DNA of 64,000 nucleotides from Chitinophaga sp. LS1. Its GTDB lineage: Bacteria; Bacteroidota; Bacteroidia; Chitinophagales; Chitinophagaceae. Shown here one piece after another: positions 46,546 through 54,131 of this stretch. The notes beneath the pieces are model-generated. The model was given only the letters and a program-made list of their open reading frames with translations. It had not been told where the DNA came from and ran no database searches. Position 1 is the stretch's first letter, and the number at the start of each line of letters is the position of its first letter. The stretch covers positions 2,480,001-2,544,000 of the forward strand of contig NZ_CP128362.1 of assembly GCF_034274695.1 (NCBI RefSeq), read 5' to 3'. A program made the translations under genes and the position numbers.

Positions 46546-47298
46546 ATGTATACACTTAAAAAATCGCTTGGGCAGCACTTTCTCAAGGACGAAAACATCT
46601 GCAGAAAGATTGTTGATTCACTACCTGTAATTCCGAATCAGCAAGTGCTGGAAGTGGGGCCTGGTGCGGGCGCCATTACAAAATACCTCCTTGAACTGCC
46701 AGATACTTCATTCAAGGCTGTAGAGCTGGACACTGAAAAGGTAGCATACCTCCAGAAGACATATCCCGCCATTCAGGGAAAGCTCATTAATGAGAGTTTT
46801 CTGGATGTGAAGCCGCCGTTTGAGGGGAAATTCAATGTTATTGGCAACTTCCCGTACAACATTTCTTCCCAGATCATGTTTCGCATACTGGACTGGAAGG
46901 AGCAGGTACCCTGTGTAGTCGGGATGTTCCAGAAAGAGGTGGCTTTGCGCATTGCTGCAAAGCATGGGAATAAGGACTATGGCATTTTGAGTGTGTTCAT
47001 TCAGGCTTATTACAGGGTAGAATACCTGTTTGAAGTGAGTGAGACCTGTTTCAATCCGCCTCCGAAGGTGAAGTCGGCAGTGATTCGTTTGCACAGGCTG
47101 GAAGAGAATTATGATATTCAGAATGAGCGGAAATTTAAGAACCTGGTAAAAACTGCTTTTGGCCAGCGTCGTAAGCAATTGCGAAATCCGTTAAAAACAT
47201 TATTTGATAAGGAAGTACTACAGGACAGCATCTTTACCAAACGGGCAGAAGAGCTGACCGTAGCAGATTTTGTAGCATTATCCCACAAGATGATATGA
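46546..47298 (+). CDS. rsmA: 16S rRNA (adenine1518-N6/adenine1519-N6)-dimethyltransferase
   Basis: 250 residues (KsgA). N-terminal KKSLGQHFLKD, SAM-binding VLEVGPGAGAITK, the catalytic GNFPYNISSQ motif, and FNPPPKVKSAVIRL are all typical. It dimethylates two adjacent adenines near the 3' end of 16S rRNA. Its last four nt overlap the next start (ATGA), so the dehydrogenase is translationally coupled. Confidence 0.96.
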   Translation: MYTLKKSLGQHFLKDENICRKIVDSLPVIPNQQVLEVGPGAGAITKYLLELPDTSFKAVELDTEKVAYLQKTYPAIQGKLINESFLDVKPPFEGKFNVIGNFPYNISSQIMFRILDWKEQVPCVVGMFQKEVALRIAAKHGNKDYGILSVFIQAYYRVEYLFEVSETCFNPPPKVKSAVIRLHRLEENYDIQNERKFKNLVKTAFGQRRKQLRNPLKTLFDKEVLQDSIFTKRAEELTVADFVALSHKMI

Positions 47299-48224
47299 GC
47301 AGGAAAGTATTAATTACAGCTAAAGCGCACAATTACTTAATTGACAGGTTGGAAGAGAAGGGATTTGAAGTCAGCTACCAGCCTGCCATTACATACGAGG
47401 AGCTACTTGGAGCTATTCACGAATACGTAGGATTGATTGTAACCACCCGCATGAAGATAGACCAGCCTGTTATAAACCGTGCATCGCAATTGCAATGGAT
47501 CGGGCGACTGGGTAGCGGTATGGAGCTGATCGATGTGGCGTATGCGGAGAGCAAGGGTATTCATTGTGCCAGCAGTCCGGAGGGAAACAGGGAAGCGGTT
47601 GGTGAGCAGATGGTTGGTATGCTGTTGTGTATGATGAACAATGTGCTGAAGAGTAACCTGGAATTGCGCCAGGGCATTTATGAAAGAGATGGGAACAGGG
47701 GTTTTGAAATAGGCGGCCGTACGGTAGGCATCATTGGGTATGGTAATACTGGCAGTGCTTATGCGCGTAAGCTGAGAGGCTTTGAGCCAAAGATCCTGGC
47801 TTATGATAAATATAAAACCGGTTTCAGCAACGATCATGTACAGGAAGCGACGATGGAGCAACTGTTTGCCGAAGCTGAGATTGTGAGTGTGCATCTGCCA
47901 CTGACAGCGGAAACCAGACACCTGGCGAACCTTGCCTTCTTCCGTTCCTTCCACAGACCCATCTGGTTCCTGAATGCGGCGAGGGGGAAGATCGTGCACA
48001 CACCGGATCTGATCCAGGCGCTGGAAGAGGGATTGCTGAGAGGGGCGGCACTGGATGTACAGGAGAATGAAAAGCTGGCTACTTATAGTCAGGAAGAGAG
48101 AGCGCAGCTGCAAAAACTGCTGAATTTTCCGAATGTAGTGATGACACCGCACATAGCGGGATATACCCATGAGGCGAGCATTAATATGGCCAGGATTGTG
48201 TTAGAGAAGTTGCATGTGATATAA
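47295..48224 (+). CDS. D-isomer specific 2-hydroxyacid dehydrogenase
   Basis: 309 residues. The catalytic Arg is in IGRLGSGMELID, the NAD-binding loop is VGIIGYGNTGSAYAR, the catalytic Glu region is AALDVQENE and the catalytic His is in MTPHIAGYTHEA. It resembles phosphoglycerate dehydrogenase-like enzymes (SerA without ACT domain), but the substrate cannot be fixed. Coupled to rsmA by an ATGA overlap. Confidence 0.87.
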   Translation: MSRKVLITAKAHNYLIDRLEEKGFEVSYQPAITYEELLGAIHEYVGLIVTTRMKIDQPVINRASQLQWIGRLGSGMELIDVAYAESKGIHCASSPEGNREAVGEQMVGMLLCMMNNVLKSNLELRQGIYERDGNRGFEIGGRTVGIIGYGNTGSAYARKLRGFEPKILAYDKYKTGFSNDHVQEATMEQLFAEAEIVSVHLPLTAETRHLANLAFFRSFHRPIWFLNAARGKIVHTPDLIQALEEGLLRGAALDVQENEKLATYSQEERAQLQKLLNFPNVVMTPHIAGYTHEASINMARIVLEKLHVI

Positions 48225-48335
48225 GCTTGCAGGGAGAATTTATCATTAGGAATGCTTACAATTCCGGGATGGCAGATTCATGCATTAAGATTACCCTATA
48301 TGTGACATTCTTTAGGGGATTCAGCATTTTTTCGT

Positions 48336-48343
48336 TATATTTG
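48336..48343 (+). promoter_or_regulatory. Putative -7 element of greA
   Basis: TATATTTG fits TAnnTTTG and would start a transcript near 48350, just before the leader terminator. Confidence 0.45.
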
Positions 48344-48359
48344 CTTTAATACAAATTTA

Positions 48360-48398
48360 CAACGCTTCTGTGCAAACGGGGGCGTTGATTTTTTTTCT
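48360..48398 (+). terminator. Terminator-like hairpin within the greA leader
   Basis: CAACGCTTCTG (48360-48370) pairs with CGGGGGCGTTG (48377-48387) including three G-U pairs, then ATTTTTTTTC. It lies between the promoter and the greA ATG (48422), so it would prematurely end part of the transcripts and release an RNA of about 45-50 nt. Confidence 0.65.
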
Positions 48399-48421
48399 TT
48401 ATTCTTAAACTAAATAACGTT

Positions 48422-48895
48422 ATGTCTGGTATTAACTACGTTACCAAGGAGACCCTGGACCAGATGCGTGAAGAGCTCAATTTCCTAAAAACAAAAGGCC
48501 GGGCAGAAATTGCCAGGGCTATTTCGGAAGCCAGAGAGAAAGGTGACTTGAAGGAAAATGCGGAGTATGACGCAGCAAAAGAGGCGCAGGGTTTACATGA
48601 GGCCAAGCTGGCCACACTAGAAAATGCGATCGCTACTGCCAGAATAGTAGACGCAGAATCCATTGATACCTCCAAAGTATCTATTTTATGTAAAGTGACT
48701 ATTACAAATGTAGGTACTAAGAAAACCGTGACCTATCAGTTGGTGTCGGAGAAAGAGGCGGACCTGAAAGCGAACAAGATCTCAGTGACTTCTCCCATTG
48801 GGAAGGGATTGCTGGGCAAAGTGATAGGTGATGTTGCAGAAATCTCTACTCCTAATGGTGTAATTAAACTCAAGGTAGAGGATATTACAATATAA
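48422..48895 (+). CDS. greA: Transcription elongation factor GreA
   Basis: 157 residues, the normal length. The N-terminal coiled coil carries the catalytic acidic tip in LKENAEYDAAKEAQG, followed by the C-terminal FKBP-like domain (VSILCKVTITNVGTKK, SPIGKGLLGKVIGDV). GreA stimulates cleavage of backtracked RNA in RNA polymerase. The leader contains a terminator-like hairpin, and a second terminator ends the gene. Confidence 0.95.
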   Translation: MSGINYVTKETLDQMREELNFLKTKGRAEIARAISEAREKGDLKENAEYDAAKEAQGLHEAKLATLENAIATARIVDAESIDTSKVSILCKVTITNVGTKKTVTYQLVSEKEADLKANKISVTSPIGKGLLGKVIGDVAEISTPNGVIKLKVEDITI

Positions 48896-48917
48896 TAATC
48901 TCTCTGAAGATATCAGG

Positions 48918-48949
48918 GCCTTCCGTATCATGCGGAAGGCTTTTTTTTT
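48918..48949 (+). terminator. Intrinsic terminator of greA
   Basis: GCCTTCCG (48918-48925) pairs with CGGAAGGC (48933-48940), followed by nine T residues. Confidence 0.88.
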
Positions 48950-48978
48950 ACCTTTAAGCTTCTTTAAAAAACCGCATT

Positions 48979-49377
48979 ATGTCATCTGTATTTACGAAAA
49001 TCATCAACGGTGAAATTCCCAGCTACCGTATAGCTGAGAATGATAGTTTTTATGCTTTCCTGGATATTTTTCCATTAGTGAAGGGGCATACATTGATTGT
49101 TCCAAAGGTGGAGATAGACAAATTCTTCGATGTGACGGATGATTTGCTGGGCGAGTGGTTGTTGTTTGCTAAGCCAATTGCGCAGGCGATAGAGCATGCA
49201 TTTCCATGCAATCGTGTAGGTATGAGTGTGGTTGGTTTGGAAGTACCGCATGCACATATGCATCTGATACCTATTAATTCAATTGACGATATGAACTTCC
49301 AGCGTCCTAAGCTCAAGCTGTCAGAGGCTGAGTTCAAGGCTGTTCAGGAGCAGATTACAGCTGCCCTGGCACGTTAA
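48979..49377 (+). CDS. HIT family protein
   Basis: 132 residues. The histidine triad is HAHMHLIP, preceded by GHTLIVPK and VGLEVP. HIT proteins hydrolyse nucleoside phosphoramidates or dinucleotides (HinT-like). Its last 23 nt overlap the end of the convergent regulator gene. Confidence 0.9.
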   Translation: MSSVFTKIINGEIPSYRIAENDSFYAFLDIFPLVKGHTLIVPKVEIDKFFDVTDDLLGEWLLFAKPIAQAIEHAFPCNRVGMSVVGLEVPHAHMHLIPINSIDDMNFQRPKLKLSEAEFKAVQEQITAALAR

Positions 49378-50062
49378 AGCGGAAGCCTACACCATGGAGG
49401 GTTTCCAGCTTTATAGCGGGATCTGTTCTGAAATGTTTCCTCAGCTTGGTAATGAACACGTCCATACTGCGGCCCAGGAAATAGTCATCTTTGCCCCAAA
49501 CGTGGAAGAGGATCTCTTCTCTTTTCAGCGTTTTGTTAGCATTATCGCAAAGGTATTTGAGCAGGTCAGCTTCTTTTTGTGTAAGCGTGCTGGAAACCTC
49601 TCCGTTCTTTTCGCGAAGAATGAGGTCATTATAGTCAAAGGTGAGTTTGCCGATGTTATACTGCGTGCGTTTCTCAGTCGTAGTGTTTACGGCACTTTTG
49701 GTTCTTTTCAGGAATACTTCAATGCGCAGCAAGAGTTCCTGCATGCTGAATGGTTTGGTAATATAGTCGTCTGCTCCTGTTTTAAATCCTTTAATTTTAT
49801 CTTCATCCATTGCTTTCGAGGTGAGAAAGAGGATAGGAATGAAGTCGTTTTTTCTCCGGATTTGTTCTGCCAGTGTGAAACCGTCTTTTTTGGGCATTAC
49901 CACATCCAGTAAACATATATCAAAGGTTCGTAACTGGAACTGCTCCCAGGCCATTTGTCCGTCTGTGCTATGTACCACATCGTAGCCTGCTTCTTCTAAT
50001 CGCTTCTTTGTTACCGCACCAACATTTTGATCATCTTCCACCAATAGGATTCTTGCTTTCAT
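49355..50062 (-). CDS. Orphan OmpR-family response regulator, RprY-like (first of two)
   Basis: 235 residues from the ATG at 50062 (MKARILLVEDDQN); the frame is open to 50113 but the extra residues are not conserved-looking. The phospho-acceptor is in FDICLLDVVMPKKDG and the Lys in ITKPFSMQ. The winged helix ends LHGVGFRFNV. No histidine kinase is adjacent. It is a clear paralogue of the regulator at 52667. Confidence 0.9.
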   Translation of the reverse strand: MKARILLVEDDQNVGAVTKKRLEEAGYDVVHSTDGQMAWEQFQLRTFDICLLDVVMPKKDGFTLAEQIRRKNDFIPILFLTSKAMDEDKIKGFKTGADDYITKPFSMQELLLRIEVFLKRTKSAVNTTTEKRTQYNIGKLTFDYNDLILREKNGEVSSTLTQKEADLLKYLCDNANKTLKREEILFHVWGKDDYFLGRSMDVFITKLRKHFRTDPAIKLETLHGVGFRFNVPGQL

Positions 50063-50204
50063 AGCTTGATGCTGATTATATAAAATACCATAGTTTATGG
50101 CGTATAGCTCCATGTGTCATCAGGGGGAGCGAGTTATGAAGATTTTGATTCAAAGTAAATACAATTTATTAACTTCTGGAAAACCTATACGCTAATCCCT
50201 ATAA

Positions 50205-50765
50205 TTAACCGACTATACGACCAGGATTTTTCTGTAGAAATGCGTCCCAACCCTTTGCCTTGCTGGTATCGGGCATGACGGTGGACTCCTGGAAAAAATG
50301 GCAGACAGCCACTGCGACAGCATCTGTAGCATCCAGATAATCAGGGCGTTCTGAAAATTTCAGGATCCTTTGGAGCATTTGCCAGATTTGTTCTTTATTA
50401 GCATTACCATTGCCGGTAATGGACTGTTTTATTTTTTTGGGTGAATACTCAGTCACTGGTACGCCGGCCTGCATGGCAGTAGCGATGGCCACCCCCTGTG
50501 CCCTGCCCAGTTTGAGCATACTTTGTACGTTCTTACCAAAAAAAGGGGCCTCAATTGCGCAGGAAGCCGGTTTATGCAAGCGTATCAGTTCATTTACACG
50601 GGCGTGTATCAATTGCAACCTTTCGTAGTGATCTTTGTGACGGGATAGTTTTAACACATCCATTTCCAGCAGGCTGGCTTTCGTCCCTTCCACCAGAATG
50701 AGTCCGTAGCCCATTACCAATGTACCCGGATCAATACCGAGAATTATTTTCGACTTGTTTGCCAA
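50205..50765 (-). CDS. ruvC: Crossover junction endodeoxyribonuclease RuvC
   Basis: 186 residues from a TTG at 50765. RuvC cuts Holliday junctions with RuvAB. IILGIDPGTLVMGYG holds the first catalytic Asp, CAIEAPFFGKNVQSM the Glu, and YLDATDAVAVAVCH the last Asp pair. Family proteins begin four to six residues before ILGIDPGT, which points to the TTG at 50765; upstream in-frame TTGs at 50813 and 50825 would add an unconvincing tail through a divergent promoter. ruvB is at 57236, not linked. Confidence 0.9.
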   Translation of the reverse strand: MANKSKIILGIDPGTLVMGYGLILVEGTKASLLEMDVLKLSRHKDHYERLQLIHARVNELIRLHKPASCAIEAPFFGKNVQSMLKLGRAQGVAIATAMQAGVPVTEYSPKKIKQSITGNGNANKEQIWQMLQRILKFSERPDYLDATDAVAVAVCHFFQESTVMPDTSKAKGWDAFLQKNPGRIVG

Positions 50766-50773
50766 CCACAGTT

Positions 50774-50781
50774 TATTTTTG
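50774..50781 (+). promoter_or_regulatory. Putative -7 element of the flippase-like gene
   Basis: TATTTTTG, 11 nt before an ATG at 50793. A minus-strand TATTTTTG at 50802-50809 may serve ruvC, so the two divergent promoters would overlap face to face. Confidence 0.45.
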
Positions 50782-50792
50782 CCAAAATCTTG

Positions 50793-50919
50793 ATGTCTGA
50801 ACAAAAATACCAAAATAATTCTCAATTACCTGCTGGGAGCAGTCCTTTTTACCTGGTTAGCCTGGTCCATTTATACCCAACTGCTCCACCAACCTAATTT
50901 AAAGAGTTCTCTTCAGCAA
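50793..50919 (+). other. Probable N-terminal coding extension of the flippase-like gene, not in frame with an ATG
   Basis: In the frame of the gene at 50920, codons from 50797 to 50919 encode a convincing first membrane helix (KIILNYLLGAVLFTW, then LAWSIYTQL), but between the upstream TGA (50791) and 50920 there is no ATG, GTG or TTG. The ATG at 50793 (MSEQK) is in another frame; one A fewer in the AAAAA run at 50803-50807 would join it to this helix. Possibilities are a sequencing error, slippage at the A-run, or a CTG (50797) or ATT start. Confidence 0.5.
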
Positions 50920-51789
50920 ATGGTAGATACCCTTGAGCATAAAGGCGTTGTGGCCATGCTATTGGTTTTGATAGGCATGCTGGTCAACTGGGGGCTGGAA
51001 GCCCGCAAGTGGCAAATGCTGATCCAACCCCTTCAGCCCATGTCGTTTTTTCGTGCGTTCAGGGCCATTCTCTCTGGTGTCTCATTTTCCATCAATACAC
51101 CTAACCGAATCGGAGAATATGGGGGGCGGGTACTCTATGTCCGTAATAATAGAAGCAAATTAAAGGCAATCGCTGCTACAATGGTGGGTAGCTTTAGCCA
51201 GCTCATAGTTACTATTATCTTTGGGTTAACTGGCTTTGTCTACTTTGTGGCTAACTTCACGCCAGTCAGGGCTGAGCATAGTACGGGCTATTCCATATGG
51301 GAAAAAATATCGTTTGGATGCCTCCTGATAATTTGTGGCTTGATCATATTGTTATATTTTCGGCTGCAGATCATCCTATCAATCTTTGAAAGAATACCAT
51401 TGTTAAGGAAGGCCCGGATCTTTGTGCAAATTATTGTTCGTTACTCCGATACAGACCTCGAACACTTATTGCTCCTCTCGGCCTTACGGTATATGGTCTT
51501 CTCGGCACAGTATTTGATTTTGCTAGACACATTGGGCGTGGAAATGCTGTGGTGGCAAGGATTTTTGATGAACGCTGTCATTTATCTCGTTATGGCTATG
51601 GTTCCAACCATCGCCATCGCGGAACTGGGTCTGAGAGGCAAAATAAGCCTGTATTTCATGGGATTCCTCAGTATGAACAGTCCTGCTATCATAGCTGCAA
51701 CCGTCATTATCTGGTTGGTAAACCTAGTGATACCGGCCATTTTAGGTAGTGTGCTGTTGCTGGGAATTAAGATTTTTAAGGAAAAATAG
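50920..51789 (+). CDS. Flippase-like / lysylphosphatidylglycerol synthase TM-region family membrane protein
   Basis: 289 residues from the first in-frame ATG, with seven to eight membrane helices. The family mark is ARKWQMLIQPLQPMSFFRAFRAILSGVSFS followed by NTPNRIGEYGGRV, as in MprF/AglD-type flippases (PF03706). Translation from 50920 would lack the first helix; see the extension at 50793-50919. The downstream DUF3108 gene starts 8 nt after its stop, so they are co-transcribed. The substrate is unknown. Confidence 0.8.
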   Translation: MVDTLEHKGVVAMLLVLIGMLVNWGLEARKWQMLIQPLQPMSFFRAFRAILSGVSFSINTPNRIGEYGGRVLYVRNNRSKLKAIAATMVGSFSQLIVTIIFGLTGFVYFVANFTPVRAEHSTGYSIWEKISFGCLLIICGLIILLYFRLQIILSIFERIPLLRKARIFVQIIVRYSDTDLEHLLLLSALRYMVFSAQYLILLDTLGVEMLWWQGFLMNAVIYLVMAMVPTIAIAELGLRGKISLYFMGFLSMNSPAIIAATVIIWLVNLVIPAILGSVLLLGIKIFKEK

Positions 51790-51797
51790 CTTCGTCA

Positions 51798-52589
51798 ATG
51801 CGGTTCATTCTACTCACAGTTGTTTTTAGTCTGGCCATTATCCGCCCCCTGTATGCACAAAACGAATTTTGTGGTATCACGAATACCAGCTTTAAAGCAG
51901 GCGAGAGTATTACGTTCAAAGTTTTCTATACCCTGGGAAGAGTATATATTGGTGCCGGTGAAGCTACGTTTAACTGTAATCTTGAAAAGTTCAACGGCAA
52001 AGACGTCTACCACATCTCCGCAGAAGGTAAGACTTACAGAACCTACGACTGGTTCTTTAAGGTCCGCGACAAATACCAGAGTTTTATAGATACGGCCAAT
52101 ATGATGCCCATGAAGTTCCTCCGCGATGTAGAGGAAGGCGGGTACCGGCTACATAATGATGTAAGCTTTTATCAGGCACAGCATACCGCAGTCAGTACCA
52201 AAGGCAGTTACAAGGTGCCCCCCTGCGTGCAGGACGTGATCAGCGCTATCTACTACGCCCGTAATATTGATTTTAATAAATATAAGCCAGGCGATAAGAT
52301 CCCTTTCAATATGTTCCTCGACGACAAGGTCTACAACATCTATGTACGCTATATTGGTAAGGAAATCGTAGAAACCAAGTTTGGTAAGTTTCGGGCCATC
52401 CGGTTCGCCCCCCTGCTGCTGCAAGGTTCTATGTTCGAAGGCGGGGAGAAAATGAGCGTATGGGTAAGTGACGATGGCAATAAGATCCCTCTCCGTATTG
52501 ATAGTCCTATCTCCGTGGGTAGTATTAAGGTAGATATGATCGGGTACAAGAATATTCGCTATCCATTTTCCTCTCTCATCTCAAAATAA
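51798..52589 (+). CDS. DUF3108 domain secreted protein
   Basis: 263 residues with a signal peptide (LLTVVFSLAIIRPLYAQ). The DUF3108 beta fold is visible (AGESITFKVFYTLGRVYIGAGEA, then KYQSFIDTANMMPMKFLRDVEEGGY and MSVWVSDDGNKIPLRI). Periplasmic or outer-membrane associated; function unknown. Lies in an operon with the flippase-like gene. Confidence 0.87.
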   Translation: MRFILLTVVFSLAIIRPLYAQNEFCGITNTSFKAGESITFKVFYTLGRVYIGAGEATFNCNLEKFNGKDVYHISAEGKTYRTYDWFFKVRDKYQSFIDTANMMPMKFLRDVEEGGYRLHNDVSFYQAQHTAVSTKGSYKVPPCVQDVISAIYYARNIDFNKYKPGDKIPFNMFLDDKVYNIYVRYIGKEIVETKFGKFRAIRFAPLLLQGSMFEGGEKMSVWVSDDGNKIPLRIDSPISVGSIKVDMIGYKNIRYPFSSLISK

Positions 52590-52633
52590 TCGCAGTTGGG
52601 CTTATTTTAACTTTATGTGAACATCTGACTGAC

Positions 52634-52641
52634 TATATTTG
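52634..52641 (+). promoter_or_regulatory. Putative -7 element of the second orphan regulator
   Basis: TATATTTG, with a loose -33 TTTA at 52612-52615 (18-nt spacer), 25 nt before the ATG at 52667. Confidence 0.5.
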
Positions 52642-52666
52642 TTTGTACATTAATACTTTATTATAT

Positions 52667-53368
52667 ATGGAAGAACGTAAACCAAAGATATTACTGGCAG
52701 AGGATGATACCAACCTGGGTATGGTGCTCAAAAATTATCTTGAACTGAACGATTATGACGTGGAGTTGTGCCGTGATGGCATTCTGGCGCTGGCTGCCTT
52801 CAGGAGGGAGAAATTTGACATTTGCCTGCTGGATATCATGATGCCTAATATGGATGGTTTTAAACTAGCCGAGGAAATCCGGGATGTAGATCCTGATATT
52901 CCTTTATTCTTCCTCTCTGCCAAAACAATGAAAGAAGACATCATCCAGGGATATAAGCTGGGTGCTGATGACTATATTGCCAAGCCATTTGACAGTGAAC
53001 TGCTCCTGTTGAAGATCAAAGCGATCCTGAAAAGAAACCAGGAACTGAACAGCAAAGAGGAAGATATACACGAATTTAAAATAGGTCGCTACGAATTCAA
53101 TTCCCGACTGCGTACCCTGGCCCGCGATGGTGAAACACATACGCTCTCTCCAAAAGAGAACGAACTGTTACGCATGCTGTGCGAGCATAAGAATGACTTG
53201 CTGCCACGTGAACTGGCGCTGAAAAAGATATGGGGCAGCGATACTTATTTCAACGGTCGTAGTATGGACGTGTATATTGCCAAGCTGCGCAAATACCTGA
53301 AGGAGGATACGAATATTGAAATCGTGAACATTCACGGTAACGGTTTCCGTCTGGTGGTGAAAGATTAG
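52667..53368 (+). CDS. Orphan OmpR-family response regulator, RprY-like (second of two)
   Basis: 233 residues from the ATG at 52667; a TTG at 52643 is too close to the promoter. Acidic pocket ILLAEDDTN, phospho-acceptor FDICLLDIMMPNMDG, switch Ser in FFLSAKTM and Lys in IAKPFDSE, then a winged helix ending IHGNGFRLVV. It is similar throughout to the regulator at 49355 (shared FDICLLD, GFKLAEEIR/GFTLAEQIR, GRSMDV). No kinase lies beside it. Confidence 0.9.
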   Translation: MEERKPKILLAEDDTNLGMVLKNYLELNDYDVELCRDGILALAAFRREKFDICLLDIMMPNMDGFKLAEEIRDVDPDIPLFFLSAKTMKEDIIQGYKLGADDYIAKPFDSELLLLKIKAILKRNQELNSKEEDIHEFKIGRYEFNSRLRTLARDGETHTLSPKENELLRMLCEHKNDLLPRELALKKIWGSDTYFNGRSMDVYIAKLRKYLKEDTNIEIVNIHGNGFRLVVKD

Positions 53369-53385
53369 ACTTTAAAATAGCTCTT

Positions 53386-53431
53386 AGGCTGACTGAAAAG
53401 ATTCGTATCTTTTCAGTCAGCCTTATTTTTG
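53386..53431 (+). terminator. Terminator of the orphan regulator overlapping the next promoter
   Basis: AGGCTGACTGAAAAGAT (53386-53402) pairs perfectly with its complement (53407-53423) around TCGT, followed by TATTTTTG (53424-53431), which is both a T-tract and a match to the -7 element. The next ATG is at 53439, only 7 nt later. Confidence 0.75.
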
Positions 53432-53438
53432 ATAGCGC

Positions 53439-54131
53439 ATGAAATTATTGTTAATAGAGGACGAACCGGCAGTTGTATCCTTCATACACCGATATCTTAC
53501 TGAAGCAGGATATGATGTGACTGTAGCCATGGATGGGCCCACCGGTCTGCAAATGGCCATGGAACATCCGTTTCAGCTCATCATACTCGATGTGATGCTA
53601 CCGGGCATGAGTGGAATTGCCGTGTGCAAGGAACTGCGCACCCAACAAAATAAGACCCCCATCCTGATGCTTACCGCACTGGGTTCTACGGAGAATGTAG
53701 TATCCGGACTGGATAGCGGGGCAGATGATTACCTGATCAAACCCTTTAAACAGGCGGAGCTGCTGGCCCGGATCCGCTCTTTATTAAGAAGACAACCGGA
53801 CAATACTGTCGCCGTTCTTCCTGCTGCCAACCTGCTCAAACTCGCCGACCTGGAACTGAATACAGATACTAAAAGCGCCAGCCGTAGCGGGGAAAGCATC
53901 ACACTTACTGCTACAGAATACCGGCTGCTGGAATATTTTCTGCGCAATCCCCGTCGTGTGTTGTCAAGAATGGAGATCCTGGAAAATGTGTGGGGCATCG
54001 ACTTTAATATGAATACCAAGGTAGTGGATGTATATGTGAATTACCTCCGCAGGAAAGTAAACCGAAAAGACCTGCCAGCCCTTATCCAGACTGTGGTTGG
54101 TATGGGTTATATGCTGAAAGAAGAAGCATGA
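53439..54131 (+). CDS. OmpR-family response regulator of a two-component operon
   Basis: 230 residues. LLLIEDEPAVV acidic pocket, phospho-acceptor in LIILDVMLPGMSG, Thr in LMLTALGS, Lys in LIKPFKQAE, and a winged-helix effector ending VVGMGYMLKEE. It resembles CusR/QseB-type regulators. The kinase gene overlaps its stop by four nt (ATGA). The phased repeats at 55493-55575 are a likely target. Confidence 0.9.
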   Translation: MKLLLIEDEPAVVSFIHRYLTEAGYDVTVAMDGPTGLQMAMEHPFQLIILDVMLPGMSGIAVCKELRTQQNKTPILMLTALGSTENVVSGLDSGADDYLIKPFKQAELLARIRSLLRRQPDNTVAVLPAANLLKLADLELNTDTKSASRSGESITLTATEYRLLEYFLRNPRRVLSRMEILENVWGIDFNMNTKVVDVYVNYLRRKVNRKDLPALIQTVVGMGYMLKEEA

